Source: Cudoniella acicularis
Lineage: Eukaryota > Ascomycota > Leotiomycetes > Helotiales > Helotiaceae
Reading direction: 5' to 3'
DNA: 10,553 bases
Assembly: GCA_013054445.1 (NCBI GenBank)
Contig: JAAMPI010001784.1
Coordinates: 1-10,553, forward strand
Positions 1 through 8,166 of the stretch are shown here, piece after piece. The notes under the pieces were generated by a model. It worked only from the letters and a program-made list of their open reading frames with translations. It did no database searches and had not been told where the DNA came from. Positions within the stretch are counted from its first letter, which is position 1. The number at the start of each line of letters is the position of its first letter. The position numbers and the translations under genes are program-made.

Positions 1-83
1 GTGTATAAAGAGAGCGTGTATAAAGAAGGAGAGCATATATAAGACGAGCGTATACTAGGAGAATATGTATAAGGAAGAAGAAT
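1..83. repeat. Degenerate short tandem repeat
   Basis: About five imperfect units of 15-19 bp run head to tail, each built on a GTATAA-like core followed by a purine stretch ending GAGC or GAAT. Approximate units are 1-15, 16-34, 35-49, 50-64 and 65-83. The first two are nearly identical apart from a 4-bp insertion. The array may continue left of the window. No coding function is visible. It could be the subterminal part of a mobile element whose other end is outside the window. Confidence 0.6.
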
Positions 84-112
84 TTATATAAATTTATGTA
101 ATATTTATGTAT

Positions 113-190
113 ACGGGTACCCGTGGGTACCCATATAGGAGTAAGAGAAACTATACCCACCCGCGGGTAATAGGTACTACCCACTACCCA
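113..190. repeat. Cluster of GGGTACCC-type palindromes
   Basis: A perfect 12-bp palindrome ACGGGTACCCGT (113-124) abuts GGGTACCC (125-132). Downstream is a second palindrome, ACCCGCGGGT (159-168), followed by several TACCC repeats to about 190. GC-rich GGGTA/TACCC clusters in AT-rich surroundings resemble the terminal or subterminal regions of hAT-type DNA transposons. I see no matching second terminus and no 8-bp target duplication, so the family is only suggested. Confidence 0.4.
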
Positions 191-1737
191 TCACGCAGCC
201 TAGGTAAAACATAATCAAAGTCAATATCATCGAGTTTAACCTATCTTTCGACCTTTTTACAGTCCCAAAGTTGCGTTCGTTTATAATCTCATTCCCGTAC
301 GTTTATGTGGTCGCGTTCTACTTACGTCTTCCACTTCTACAATACTCTCTTTACACACTTCCTTTACAACCTTTGTCGATACATTCTTGCTATTTTAAGC
401 ATACAATCTTTGTTATGATTCGTAGAAGCTACGAGCGCTTTGGCATATTGGCACACTAATACTACATCCATTTGTTGAAGTGTTCCTAGACTTTGATATC
501 CATCGCTTGCCCACCGCAAGGTTGGCACACTCATACTATACCTCTGCCCTACCCGTCAACTACAACACGAGTCACACTATAATATCCCTCTCAGGATTGC
601 TTCTTTAGTTTCCCGCTAGAAAGTCGATATTTTGTAATTACAGGCGTTATCCCAAAGTATTACATTGCTCTTTTGGACCCGAGAGCATCCCAGTCTTTAA
701 GCAAGACGGGCCTGCACTACTGTGGCTCATGAAGACTCTTGACGTATACCAATAAGCAAAATGCTCTCCTTGCTACGCCCAGTCTTCTTCCTTAATATCC
801 TCGAACATAGAATTACAAAACCTATCGAGAAAAAGCTCTTCCGAGCCTAAGGCCAATTTTATATCTTCAATCTAAATTTCAAGAAGCAAACCTTCAAAAT
901 ATCTGAGATTCCGCCCTTTGCCTCTGCCAGCAATATCCTTCGAATTGTGTAGGCTAATCTCTCTTCAAAGGTCAATTATAGCGTCTAATTCAGTAGTTTG
1001 GCTATAGGGTTGAAGATCCTAAATATATCAACCACCTTTACACCACTCGTCTGCCTTAGTATATTATCTCTATCCCTGGCCTACCACCACAGCTAGTCTT
1101 CCAACAATAGTCTCAAGTCGAAGCTCCTCTTGCTGAACCTACCTCAGGAGTCAGGTACAATATAATCGAATTTCAGTCTATAAATCACACAACTTCAGAT
1201 TCAGTTGAGCTCGTAGGGCTTCCTAGGCTCACACTTGTCCGCTGTGGTTAGGAAAGCACCTTTAGCACCACTAAATTTCCCAGAATTGACGACTATACCT
1301 CACAGAACCCCTATTTGGAACCCCAATTTGTCGACGACCGAGATAAGTCAGAAGTTATAGAAGCTTATTCGGTCCAGCCCTCCTTTGATCTTTTGACCTC
1401 TGCCCATTTTACTACTATATTCGATAAATTCTCAGATTCCGATTCTCCCACTGATATATCCGATATTACCAACTTATAGCCCTTCAAGTAGTTAGGCAGG
1501 CTTCCTACTTATGATAAGCCAATTCACACTACAGAGCCTCCTACTAATGGTATCTTTTCCAGTCTCTATTCTAGCAGCTGCACATAATGCACACAATAAT
1601 ATTTCGGTTGAACCTTACTTTAATCTCTAGGCGACTTAACACCACTTAGAACACTGAAACTAGAGCTCTATTAGTTGATTTAGGGCAAACTTTCATACCA
1701 ATTATAAAACCATATTCGGGTGCGGATCAAGTAAGCA
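190..1737. pseudogene. Decayed repeat-like DNA with coding traces, family unknown
   Basis: There is no intact gene here. Two sets of open but broken readings remain. On the plus strand one frame from 1060 to 1479 has internal stops only at about 1102 and 1249; its last 75 codons (1252-1476) are open and include an acidic Asp/Ser-rich patch. On the minus strand, reading from about 1100 down to 190, long protein-like stretches are interrupted mainly by TAG and TAA where Gln or Trp codons would fit, and the frame changes near 660-690. That pattern fits C-to-T decay of a formerly coding element. I could not match either reading to a known transposase, integrase or reverse transcriptase. A simple 62-codon plus-strand frame at 271-459 is not convincing. 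The stretch 1480-1737 shows nothing beyond AT-rich sequence. Confidence 0.35.
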
Positions 1738-1739
1738 TA

Positions 1740-1786
1740 AGCCGGACCCCCTAGTAGTGGCCACCCCCTGAAGTGGCCACCTCGCT
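1740..1786 (+). repeat. Left terminal inverted repeat of the Fot1-like element
   Basis: This is the inverted partner of 3377-3424, differing at a few bases including one C-run length difference. It contains two copies of the 8-bp palindrome GTGGCCAC (1757-1764 and 1773-1780), 16 bp apart. Doubled sites inside an end are plausible transposase-binding sites; that function is inferred. Confidence 0.85.
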
Positions 1787-1869
1787 TAATTCTATGACCC
1801 CTACTTCTAACCACAATAACTTTTTAATTAATTAATCGTTATATAAGATAATATAGAACTAAGTTTTTT

Positions 1870-3270
1870 TAGTACCATCAGATTCTCCCTCTTCAATTTC
1901 ACGGTCCCTAGCTTTAATTTACGCTCTCTTAATAGCTTTAATCCCTATAAACTTCGAATTTGGAGACGTCTTTACTTTTCTCCGTTTCCGAGGTTCTAAC
2001 AGAGTAATCCTAGCCTCTAATTGCTTGATTCGAAGCTCATGCTATGTAGTAACAAAAATCCTTCTGATCCCAGGCCTTAGATACCTTCTGAAAGAGTACC
2101 CTAGTAGTCGGAGGGGTAGCCTTTCCTAATTAGGAAATCTGATAGACTTGATCCCTTATATCCTCAAGATTCTTAGGCGTTAATACCTTAAAAAACGATT
2201 AGCCTGTGTTCTAATCAGGTATAAGCTCTTCTGCTTTACGTTTCTTAGTATTCTCTTCTAGGTTATTACTGTTTTTAAGTAATAATAGGCTTAAAAATCC
2301 GACCTATTTCCGGTACGATGTTTTAAGGGAGGAAAACACAGCTAAATATAAGGGTTAGAGTATATATAAGGTATATAGTAGGAGAAATAAAATCTAAATA
2401 TTATTTAAGAAGTATTCTTATATAAAATCAGTTGTTACGTGGCTCTTATAGCTATCTAGGACTAGTAGTCGGACTTTAGAAGGGTCACGTGGTGCTGTCT
2501 AAGGGATAAAGACCTTCCGTAGCTATTCTAAGACAGTATCGTCTATAGTCTAGCTATTCTCGGTTACTATAAACTGCTAGCCTTCGAACTCGTCTAGGGT
2601 AGTTATAAACCACTATTGTTATACTGACTTTCCCTTAAATATAACCAGGGGATAGAGGCTCCTGCCTAAGGTGTTAACACATTTGATAAAGGAGGTCTAG
2701 GCCTTTGAACTTAGCTGTTTCTTTTAAATAAAGCGCCTATTTACGCTTCCTACTACTAGTCTATTATCTCCTATACCTTCTATAATCCTAGTTTTATCTA
2801 TATTCTAACGATTTTTAGGCTTAATAGCCCTAATCCGTAGGATAGCAAGCTTTTAGAACCACTTCTTAATAATATCGGTAGTAGTACTATTAACACGTAG
2901 AGTCGATATAGAACTGCTTTTTGGTCCTTAGAATAGGATTCCGTCGTAGGAAGTCATCTATCTATCGTTTTCTAAGAGGTTTAGCATCCCCCCTAGCCTC
3001 TAGGATTCGCCCTACGAAAGCTCTGATCTAGGCATAAGCGGGGCCAAGGCCTAGGCTTTCCTGGGCTAATACCTATTCGGTAAGACGTTCCTCCTGAACC
3101 GCAGAGAGCCTCTGCTGAGGTATACGAGCTTCCTGCCTCGAAATATGGCCATTTATACGGTGCCGGAGTGTGGAACGTGGTACTCCAAATTCTAACCCCG
3201 CCTTCTGCTGAGACATGCCACTTGCCACTGTATTTAGCGCTCTCTAGATGTCTTCTTTAGTATAAGTGGG
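1870..3270 (-). pseudogene. Inactivated pogo/Fot1 transposase
   Basis: The minus strand reads as a transposase with many in-frame stops. From the N-terminus there is a helix-turn-helix around 3264-3130 with a YTKEDI-type start and a GVPRSTLRHRI segment. A CENP-B-type DNA-binding domain follows at about 3095-2915, with the motif LRRNP followed by LRTKK. The DDE catalytic domain shows a VFIP.TAPRDPSK segment and LVLDSYKSHV, whose acidic residue is at 2454-2456. A basic C-terminal region (about 2070-1880) contains a KRRKVKTSP-like stretch. In living relatives the catalytic motif is usually LDGHKSH; the Gly-to-Ser and His-to-Tyr changes here are both C-to-T or G-to-A transitions, matching the stops. 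The gene cannot make a full protein. Family assignment is firm at the pogo/Fot1 level. Confidence 0.8.
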
Positions 3271-3376
3271 CTTTATAACAGGTCCTAGGTACGTACAAAA
3301 TTTGAAGTGTTTTTATTAAAGAATGGTGGAATTATTTAGAAATAATGTGGGAAGTGGGGGTTGTGGCGGTGAGCTG

Positions 3377-3424
3377 AGCGAGGTGGCCACTTCAGGGGGG
3401 TGGCCACTACTCAGGGGTCCGACT
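3377..3424 (-). repeat. Right terminal inverted repeat of the Fot1-like element
   Basis: Read on the minus strand it starts AGTCGGACCCC and matches the left end. It also carries two GTGGCCAC palindromes (3383-3390 and 3400-3407), here 17 bp apart. A TA at 3425-3426 follows, matching the TA that precedes the left end. Confidence 0.85.
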
Positions 3425-4483
3425 TATAACCAAGCTGACCAAGCAACAAAGCATGTGCGACCTTTCACGCAACCGTGTCAAGTTTCATCCCTGACCTAAG
3501 ATGTACTCCATTTTTTCTCAAAAGCGGCGGCAAACGTGAAGGTATTTTGGCATTCGAAAGGGCGCAGACGTGTGAGCTAAACTTGAAGTGACTTATGCGA
3601 TTTCAATATTGACTGTGGCTCTGAATAGAGGCTTGATTGAAGTGAAGTGCATTCAAAATCGACAGTTCATTTGCGCAATTCGGAGGCTCTTGGCGGTTGC
3701 TGGAGTGACTATAATCAGAGTGCCGGTCTCAGGAGACGTAGCTGCACTGACCTTCTAACACAATTCTGACCGTTTTCTGCGTCTGCTCACAAGATGAAGG
3801 CAGGTAGGAGATATGTAAGGCATAAGGCTGATTTGAGAGAAGTCTGCAAAGCTAGCTATTTAACTCCCCCGGGAGCGTGTTTCGCGCTCGCATACACTTA
3901 CCCCACATAATTGACCTTAATAACAAGAGATAGTTTAGTGTTACACTCTCTATGCTCACTTAACTAATCAGGATTTAATGTACTATCTAATTCATTATTT
4001 GTGTTCACAGGTGGGTCTATAACATTTACTATTCACATGGATTGCTCTTCTCTATCATCTACTACAGATAATAACAATCAGCTAACAAAAACATCCCATG
4101 TCAAGTCGAGACAAAGATAATTGCAAAAAAAAGTCGTAATTAGCGTTCTTGGCTTTAATGAAAAGCAAAACCCTTAGCGAGAGAGGGGAGAGTATATGTT
4201 TTTACTCTAGAGTAGAAAATATAGATTACTTTATAATTTTATTCTGACTTGATATCTAAAGTTAAATCCTATCCATCGCTTTTATCACACTCTTCTTGGG
4301 GTGATATATATATATATATTAGCACTAGACTATCAACTCTGTTAGAATATATGTAGTAATATTACCTGTTCATCATTATTGGGATCCAGATCAATAGTAG
4401 TTGTTTCCCTTTGATACGATGACACTATTATTCGATCTTCACCTCTCATAACCTTTGCTTTGAAAATATCTAGTTTCTGATTC
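3425..4483. other. Gene-poor intergenic DNA
   Basis: No reading frame of useful length, tRNA-like sequence or further transposon end was found on either strand. The first 430 bases are more balanced in base content than the AT-rich DNA on both sides. Around 3866-3892 there is a short GC-rich patch containing CCCCCGGGAGCG. From about 3900 the sequence is again AT-rich with short homopolymers. Confidence 0.5.
4304..4319. repeat. (AT)8 microsatellite
   Basis: A pure alternating AT run of eight units sits in AT-rich intergenic DNA. No function is implied. Confidence 0.9.
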
Positions 4484-4735
4484 CTATTCTTGCAAGCATA
4501 ATTTTCTATATGCTTCGCACTTGGTTTCTTGCCTCCCCCTCCCTACCCGAGTTATAAAATTTAATTGAATTGCATATTGAACTTCAATGTATGAACACCA
4601 CCCACTCAAGAGGGCACAGAATGTATAGTTGTATTTGAGGATAAATGGCTTTTCTATAACCTTACATTTACGCACAGTATATTCTGCTGTCAACGATATA
4701 GCCTTGAACAGAGTATCTACTCCAAAAGTAGACAT
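4340..4735 (-). pseudogene. Possible decayed or unspliced small gene, unknown
   Basis: A minus-strand frame starting with ATG at 4735 runs 83 codons and stops at 4484. A second minus-strand frame overlaps its end and continues from about 4533 to 4345 without a stop; it encodes a lysine-rich then mixed-charge segment including GKKPSAKH and KAKVMRGEDRIIVSS. Joining the two needs a one-base shift or a small intron. Both pieces look moderately protein-like, but I recognise no domain. It could be a broken gene, part of a repeat, or chance. Confidence 0.22.
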
Positions 4736-4851
4736 TCGGCAGGCCGAAAGCTCTCTTTTCAGCTCTAGGTCTAGATATTCAATGCTACAATAGACTTCTA
4801 GTCAGGTATCTCAACGACCATAGGATTCAAGAGGCTATTTGAAGGTATTGC

Positions 4852-4883
4852 GCACTAGAGCGCCATGTCACCAGCTCTAGTGC
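4852..4883. repeat. Perfect inverted repeat, 10-bp arms
   Basis: GCACTAGAGC (4852-4861) is repeated in reverse complement as GCTCTAGTGC (4874-4883), with a 12-nt spacer. The transcript could form a hairpin. No gene starts or ends beside it and there is no T-run, so its role is unknown. Confidence 0.7.
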
Positions 4884-4919
4884 TCATGAGCCGCTCCAAA
4901 TAAAGCATCTCGAAGGTGA

Positions 4920-5243
4920 AGTTTGACAGCTCAGTCCCTCAAAGGAAAAGCAATAGAGGCTAATGACTTGATCAATGAGTTTTATGTCTCTGTTCCTGAT
5001 GCCGTACTTTAAGATCTGAAAGACAATTATCTGTTAAAGGCATTGAGTATGTCTGAGGAACTCCTTATCAACGGGGTTATTGGCGTATTTCTCCTTGGAT
5101 GGTCGCTAAGCTTGCTGGCTAGACGCTTATCTGTGAACTTCTTCTACAAAATCTATCAAACCTTCAGTACACATGCCTCAAATAACCTTATCAACTTCAT
5201 CTTTTTCTGGAGTATTGATATCGCATTACTCAATACGGTGTAG
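4920..5243 (+). pseudogene. Coding-like remnant, unknown; one internal stop
   Basis: One plus-strand frame is open from 4920 to 5243 apart from a single TAA at 5010-5012, and ends at a TAG. The first third contains FYVSVPDAVL followed after the stop by DLKDN, which loosely resembles the start of the epoxide-hydrolase N-terminal domain. The expected continuation of that domain does not follow. The last 66 codons (from a TTG at 5043; the first ATG is 5049) are hydrophobic in two stretches, like membrane segments. A minus-strand reading of the same interval is also protein-like but has many more stops. It lies directly upstream of a purine tract and an LTR-like sequence, so it may be the internal part of a decayed retroelement. 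Identity is unproven. Confidence 0.25.
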
Positions 5244-5343
5244 AAAAGTTCAATAACTTAGGTTTCGAAATTATGAAAGTACGAGTCCTTCAAGAACATG
5301 AAAGGCTACACGGTTTCCGAGAATGTTCTTAGGTCCCCGATAT

Positions 5344-5499
5344 TGTGGGGGGGTGTTGAGGAATCTTGCTTCTCCATATTTTCATGTGTCTCCTATATGA
5401 GCTAGAGGAAGCTCATGCATAGGTGAAAGCGCGCAGCGACGCCTACTAGCCAGGCTTTTTCGTTATATGTTTCGATTGTATCTACTTATATAGCTAACA
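5344..5499 (+). mobile_element. Probable short LTR with preceding polypurine tract
   Basis: The segment 5354-5499 (146 bp) begins TGTTGAGG and ends CTAACA, giving the TG...CA boundaries and TGTT/AACA inverted ends typical of LTRs; the beginning resembles Copia-type LTRs. Immediately before it is TGTGGGGGGG (5344-5353), a purine-rich run in the place where a polypurine tract primes plus-strand synthesis at a 3' LTR. The flanks do not form a 5-bp target duplication (GGGGG against TATAT), which argues against a solo LTR and fits a 3' LTR of a truncated plus-strand element. No matching 5' LTR or reverse transcriptase was found in the window. The signals are short and the call is tentative. Confidence 0.4.
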
Positions 5500-5778
5500 T
5501 ATATCGGCTAAGTGAATGATTTTCCTATCTCTGAATGCAAAGAATAGACGGTCGTCAAATTCCGCATTATTCACTTTGAATTGATGCTTGTAGATACTCT
5601 CTTTGACCTGATAGGAGCCATTTAGCGCGCCTTCCTTGAAGAAATTCGGGCCAAGCATCTTGCTGTCTGTCTTTCGAAGCTTGAGCAACTCTACTGCTGG
5701 CACAGAGGGGCAATTGATGTTAGAGTTATTGAAGGTGGAATTGACCGGTTTTGGACAGACTCTTTCAACTGAATCCAT
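5494..5778 (-). CDS. Hypothetical small protein, 94 residues
   Basis: An ATG at 5776-5778 opens a 94-codon minus-strand frame that stops within the first bases of the LTR-like segment. The product is hydrophilic with no signal peptide or membrane segment. Its C-terminal half is rich in charged and aromatic residues, for example KESIYKHQFKV and DDRLFFAFRDRKII. It starts 97 bp downstream of the stop of the transcription factor on the same strand. Because the frame ends where the LTR-like sequence begins, it may be the truncated front part of a longer gene disrupted by insertion. A 67-codon plus-strand frame across the same place (5636-5839) is less convincing. No family is recognised. Confidence 0.3.
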   Translation of the reverse strand: MDSVERVCPKPVNSTFNNSNINCPSVPAVELLKLRKTDSKMLGPNFFKEGALNGSYQVKESIYKHQFKVNNAEFDDRLFFAFRDRKIIHLADIC

Positions 5779-5874
5779 TATAAAGCAAGTACTAATCTTG
5801 GTGGCAGTGTTTCAGTTTGTTATTTACAATAGAGAATAGTGCAGTGAAGTATTGATTTTATGTTAGGGATATGT

Positions 5875-7655
5875 CTATAGCAGCTGCCCCATCCTTGTGT
5901 TTAGATCAGTGATATCTTCACCATATTCAATACGGTCGTTACTCCGCCATTGAAAACTAACCACAGTCCTTTGACGCCCATCAATAACCACTTCTTTCAT
6001 GTGTTCATTCGAGACCCTTGCCTCTTCAGGCAAAGCCTCAGTCTCCGACAGCTGCCCTCGACCACGTTCCTCAATGCCAATTTTCCACTCAACATATTCT
6101 ATCACGTCTTGACGATACCACACCCCTTCTCGACATGGCGACAGTTTTAGCAGCGAGAATGCCTTCCGCCGTAAAGCCAGATTACGGCATTTCAGAACGA
6201 CATAGAACAAGGGAGCCATAACCCCCATATCGAAGAAGATAATTGGGCCCGTGTGTTGATGGGTATTGATGAGCTGCTCGGCAAGAATAAGAACCTGGTC
6301 AAAAGAGCTATAGTATTGATCGTAAATCATCTGCGAGTGTGTGAAGAGTGTCTCAAGAAGAACTGTCACTGTTTTGTGATATATATGAAGAAGAGACATA
6401 GCTGCGGTTTGTCGAGGATTCAGTGATTTGAATGTCGAAGCCGGACTGTTCTCGATCGTCCCTTGCCAACTTCGGAACTGATTTAAATGCGAGCGGCATG
6501 TAGCTTCAAGTGAAAGGGGATCCGGCCATGGGTGAGACTTTTTCGTCGATTCAATGAAATCAGGATCGCGAATCTGCCTTACGAATCGAAAGACTGCGTC
6601 CAATAAAGTGTGTAGGGAGTTTCTTGCCTGTTCGATGCTTGAAAACGAAGTTGGTACGGCCTTTCGAATTTCTTCATGGCCTTCGGAGACAAATTCGGAA
6701 GTTGGACTGCCATAGACGGTTGCTTGGATCTTGAGTTGAGCAAACAAGGATATTAGAGACGCATCGATATGCTGAGACGTTAAAGCGAGCGACTTGTTTG
6801 GTTGTCGAAAATCATCTAAGATCTTCAACCCACCCTTCAAATGACCCAGGCCAGCGTCAAAGTCATTCCGCATAAATTCGAGCCAGACGAAAACGAGACA
6901 GGAAGTCAATATCACATCTAGCCGTGACTGCGATGTGGACAGATAGTCAGCAAGCAGTCTGACAGCCTTGTTATATTGCTGTAACGCAAACTGTACGCGG
7001 AATCTATCGTGATCATCGGTGGGATGTTGCGATTCATATGTCTCGCAAAGTGAACTGAGGGCCAGTAAGGCATGTCGCACGGTAGGCTCTGTGTGACCAA
7101 TTTGCAAAACCAGCCTGTCCCAAAACTCGGATTCGAAATATCCAGAAATGTCGTATATTGCGTGCTCTCTTAAATAGTAGAAACTTCGTTGTTCGGCATA
7201 GTCGCCGGGGATTCCCGACGACAAGCGATAGAGTGAAAGGGAGCCGAGAGTCTCACTGGCAAGATGGGGATTTTGTGCGGGTGGTGACGGGCTGTTTCTG
7301 GGAGATGGAGTAGAGGCAGGATAGCCTTCACACTTTCTCCCTGTCGAGGTACAGCGAGTGCAGGCTGGTTTCGTCTCATCGCATTTTACTCGACGGATCC
7401 TACTACCATTAACAACTTGACTTACCACGTGTGTTGAATGCCTATAGAACTGACTTGCATACTCGGCAACCCGTACGCGTCTTGCGATGGCTTGTCCTGG
7501 CGTGAATTTCACGAGACGTTGCTATTTCCGGTGGCTCTACGGCTGCAACTCCCGGTTAGCAAAGAGTAGTCTGACAAGTCAGTGGGAGGCGTGCTACGTT
7601 GCCTGCTGCGGATCTCTCGAAAGATGCTCAAGGGCTGGAGAGACGCCATTTGCAT
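5875..7655 (-). CDS. Zn2Cys6 fungal transcription factor, three exons, 556 aa
   Basis: Predicted nuclear, sequence-specific DNA-binding regulator. Proposed exons are 7598-7655, 7455-7542 and 5875-7399. Intron 1 (7543-7597, 55 nt) starts GTAGCA, has branch-like CTAAC and ends TTGCAG; intron 2 (7400-7454, 55 nt) starts GTCAGT and ends GTAG. Phases fit exactly and yield 556 residues. The zinc cluster is then complete: C45-X2-C48-X6-C55-X6-C62-X2-C65-X6-C72, in the context RTGCRVCK / IRRVKCDE / CTRC. Without exon 2 the first two cysteines are lost. Residues 76-93 are a Ser/Pro-rich linker. From about 118 (EQRSFYYLRE) to the C-terminus the protein resembles the large Fungal_trans_2 (DUF3468) class of C6 regulators. 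The first in-frame ATG is at 7655; a second at 7649 is also possible, and no in-frame ATG lies upstream before a stop. It is divergent from the RTA1-like gene. Targets cannot be read from sequence. Confidence 0.88.
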
Positions 7656-7867
7656 TGATAGCGAACAGGTTTCCGGCAAATGAGGAAATCGAGAGCTCAA
7701 TGTGGGAGATCTAGAGCCAACGAAAGTGTGGGCGGTAGGAATAGCTGTCGTTCGACGGCCAGAGAGCCCGGTGTCTTCGATCTCAGGACGAGGCTTGGCA
7801 AGATCCTACACTAACCTCAACCTACGCGTGCATTGGAATTCTACGCGTCCTCCGTCCCGGATGTCTA
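7656..7867 (-). promoter_or_regulatory. Upstream region of the transcription factor gene
   Basis: Two ACGCGT hexamers (7824-7829 and 7843-7848) flank ATTGG at 7832-7836, which is CCAAT on the gene's strand, about 180 bp before the start codon. CCAAT boxes are bound by the HAP/CBF complex in fungi, and ACGCGT is the MluI cell-cycle box known from yeasts. Both are short, so function is only suggested. The minus-strand frame of exon 1 stays open for some way upstream but has no ATG. Confidence 0.35.
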
Positions 7868-8120
7868 CGGAGGTACAGCGGTAAAAGAAGGTAAGAATAG
7901 ACAGGGGTATGAACGCCACGCCCGATTTCAACATTTCATAACTTTCGCTATGCCTAACCAAAATCCTTTTTTTTCAAGACTAAAATCGTTCTTAGAAAGA
8001 GTACTATACACCTGTATTTTTTTTTTTTCGCGATTTCATAGTGCGTTGTGGTTGTGATGCAAGGGAGAAAAGTTGACATTCCTGCTAGTGCTATTACTTC
8101 CTTTACCCGCTGTACCTCCG
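7868..8120. mobile_element. MITE-like element with TA target duplication
   Basis: The 253-bp segment starts CGGAGGTACAGCGG and ends with its reverse complement; similarity of the two ends extends over about 25 bp (7865-7891 against 8097-8123). TA dinucleotides flank both ends (7866-7867 and 8121-8122). There is no coding frame of note; the interior has T-runs at about 7969-7976 and 8018-8028. Small size, inverted ends, TA target and no gene fit a miniature inverted-repeat element of the Tc1/mariner or pogo type. Its ends differ from those of the Fot1-like element at 1740-3424, so that element is not its obvious partner. It sits in the shared promoter of the two real genes. Confidence 0.65.
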
Positions 8121-8126
8121 TAGCCG

Positions 8127-8141
8127 TACGGAGTACAGCTG
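8127..8141 (+). repeat. Extra MITE-end-like sequence outside the element
   Basis: TACGGAGTACAGCTG resembles the left end of the neighbouring MITE (TACGGAGGTACAGCGG) with one base missing and one changed. It lies just outside the right end in the orientation of a left end. It may mark a remnant of a second copy. It also pairs locally with CTCCGTA at 8116-8122 to form a 7-bp hairpin. Confidence 0.4.
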
Positions 8142-8166
8142 TATCACACACCCCTGTCGTATCTTC

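Larger units (their letters stand above)
1740..3424 (-). mobile_element. Fot1/pogo-like DNA transposon, full length but mutated
   Basis: A 1685-bp element is bounded by inverted repeats of about 47 bp (1740-1786 and 3377-3424) that begin AGYCGGACCCC on both sides. It is flanked by the dinucleotide TA at 1738-1739 and 3425-3426, the target duplication expected of the Tc1/mariner superfamily. The interior encodes, on the minus strand, a broken transposase with recognisable pogo/Fot1 domains. Length and architecture fit Fot1-like elements of ascomycetes, which are usually a little under 2 kb. CTAG and TA-containing words are very frequent and CAG, CAA and TGG codons appear as stops, which is what RIP (CpA to TpA) would produce. 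It is not autonomous now, though both ends look intact and might still be recognised by a transposase supplied from elsewhere. Confidence 0.88.

Noticed and set aside
271..459. 62-codon plus-strand frame as a gene
   Set aside because: It starts and ends in AT-rich decayed DNA, shows no domain, and overlaps minus-strand stretches that look more like former coding sequence.
7384..7420. GTAAGT on the minus strand near 7422 as the donor of a 23-nt intron
   Set aside because: The interval to the acceptor is too short for splicing, and the donor at 7454 gives a normal 55-nt intron with correct phase.
7400..7512. GTG start at 7512 and continuous translation through 7400-7454 for the regulator
   Set aside because: This gives only four zinc-ligand cysteines and a nonstandard start. 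The spliced model restores all six with matching phases.
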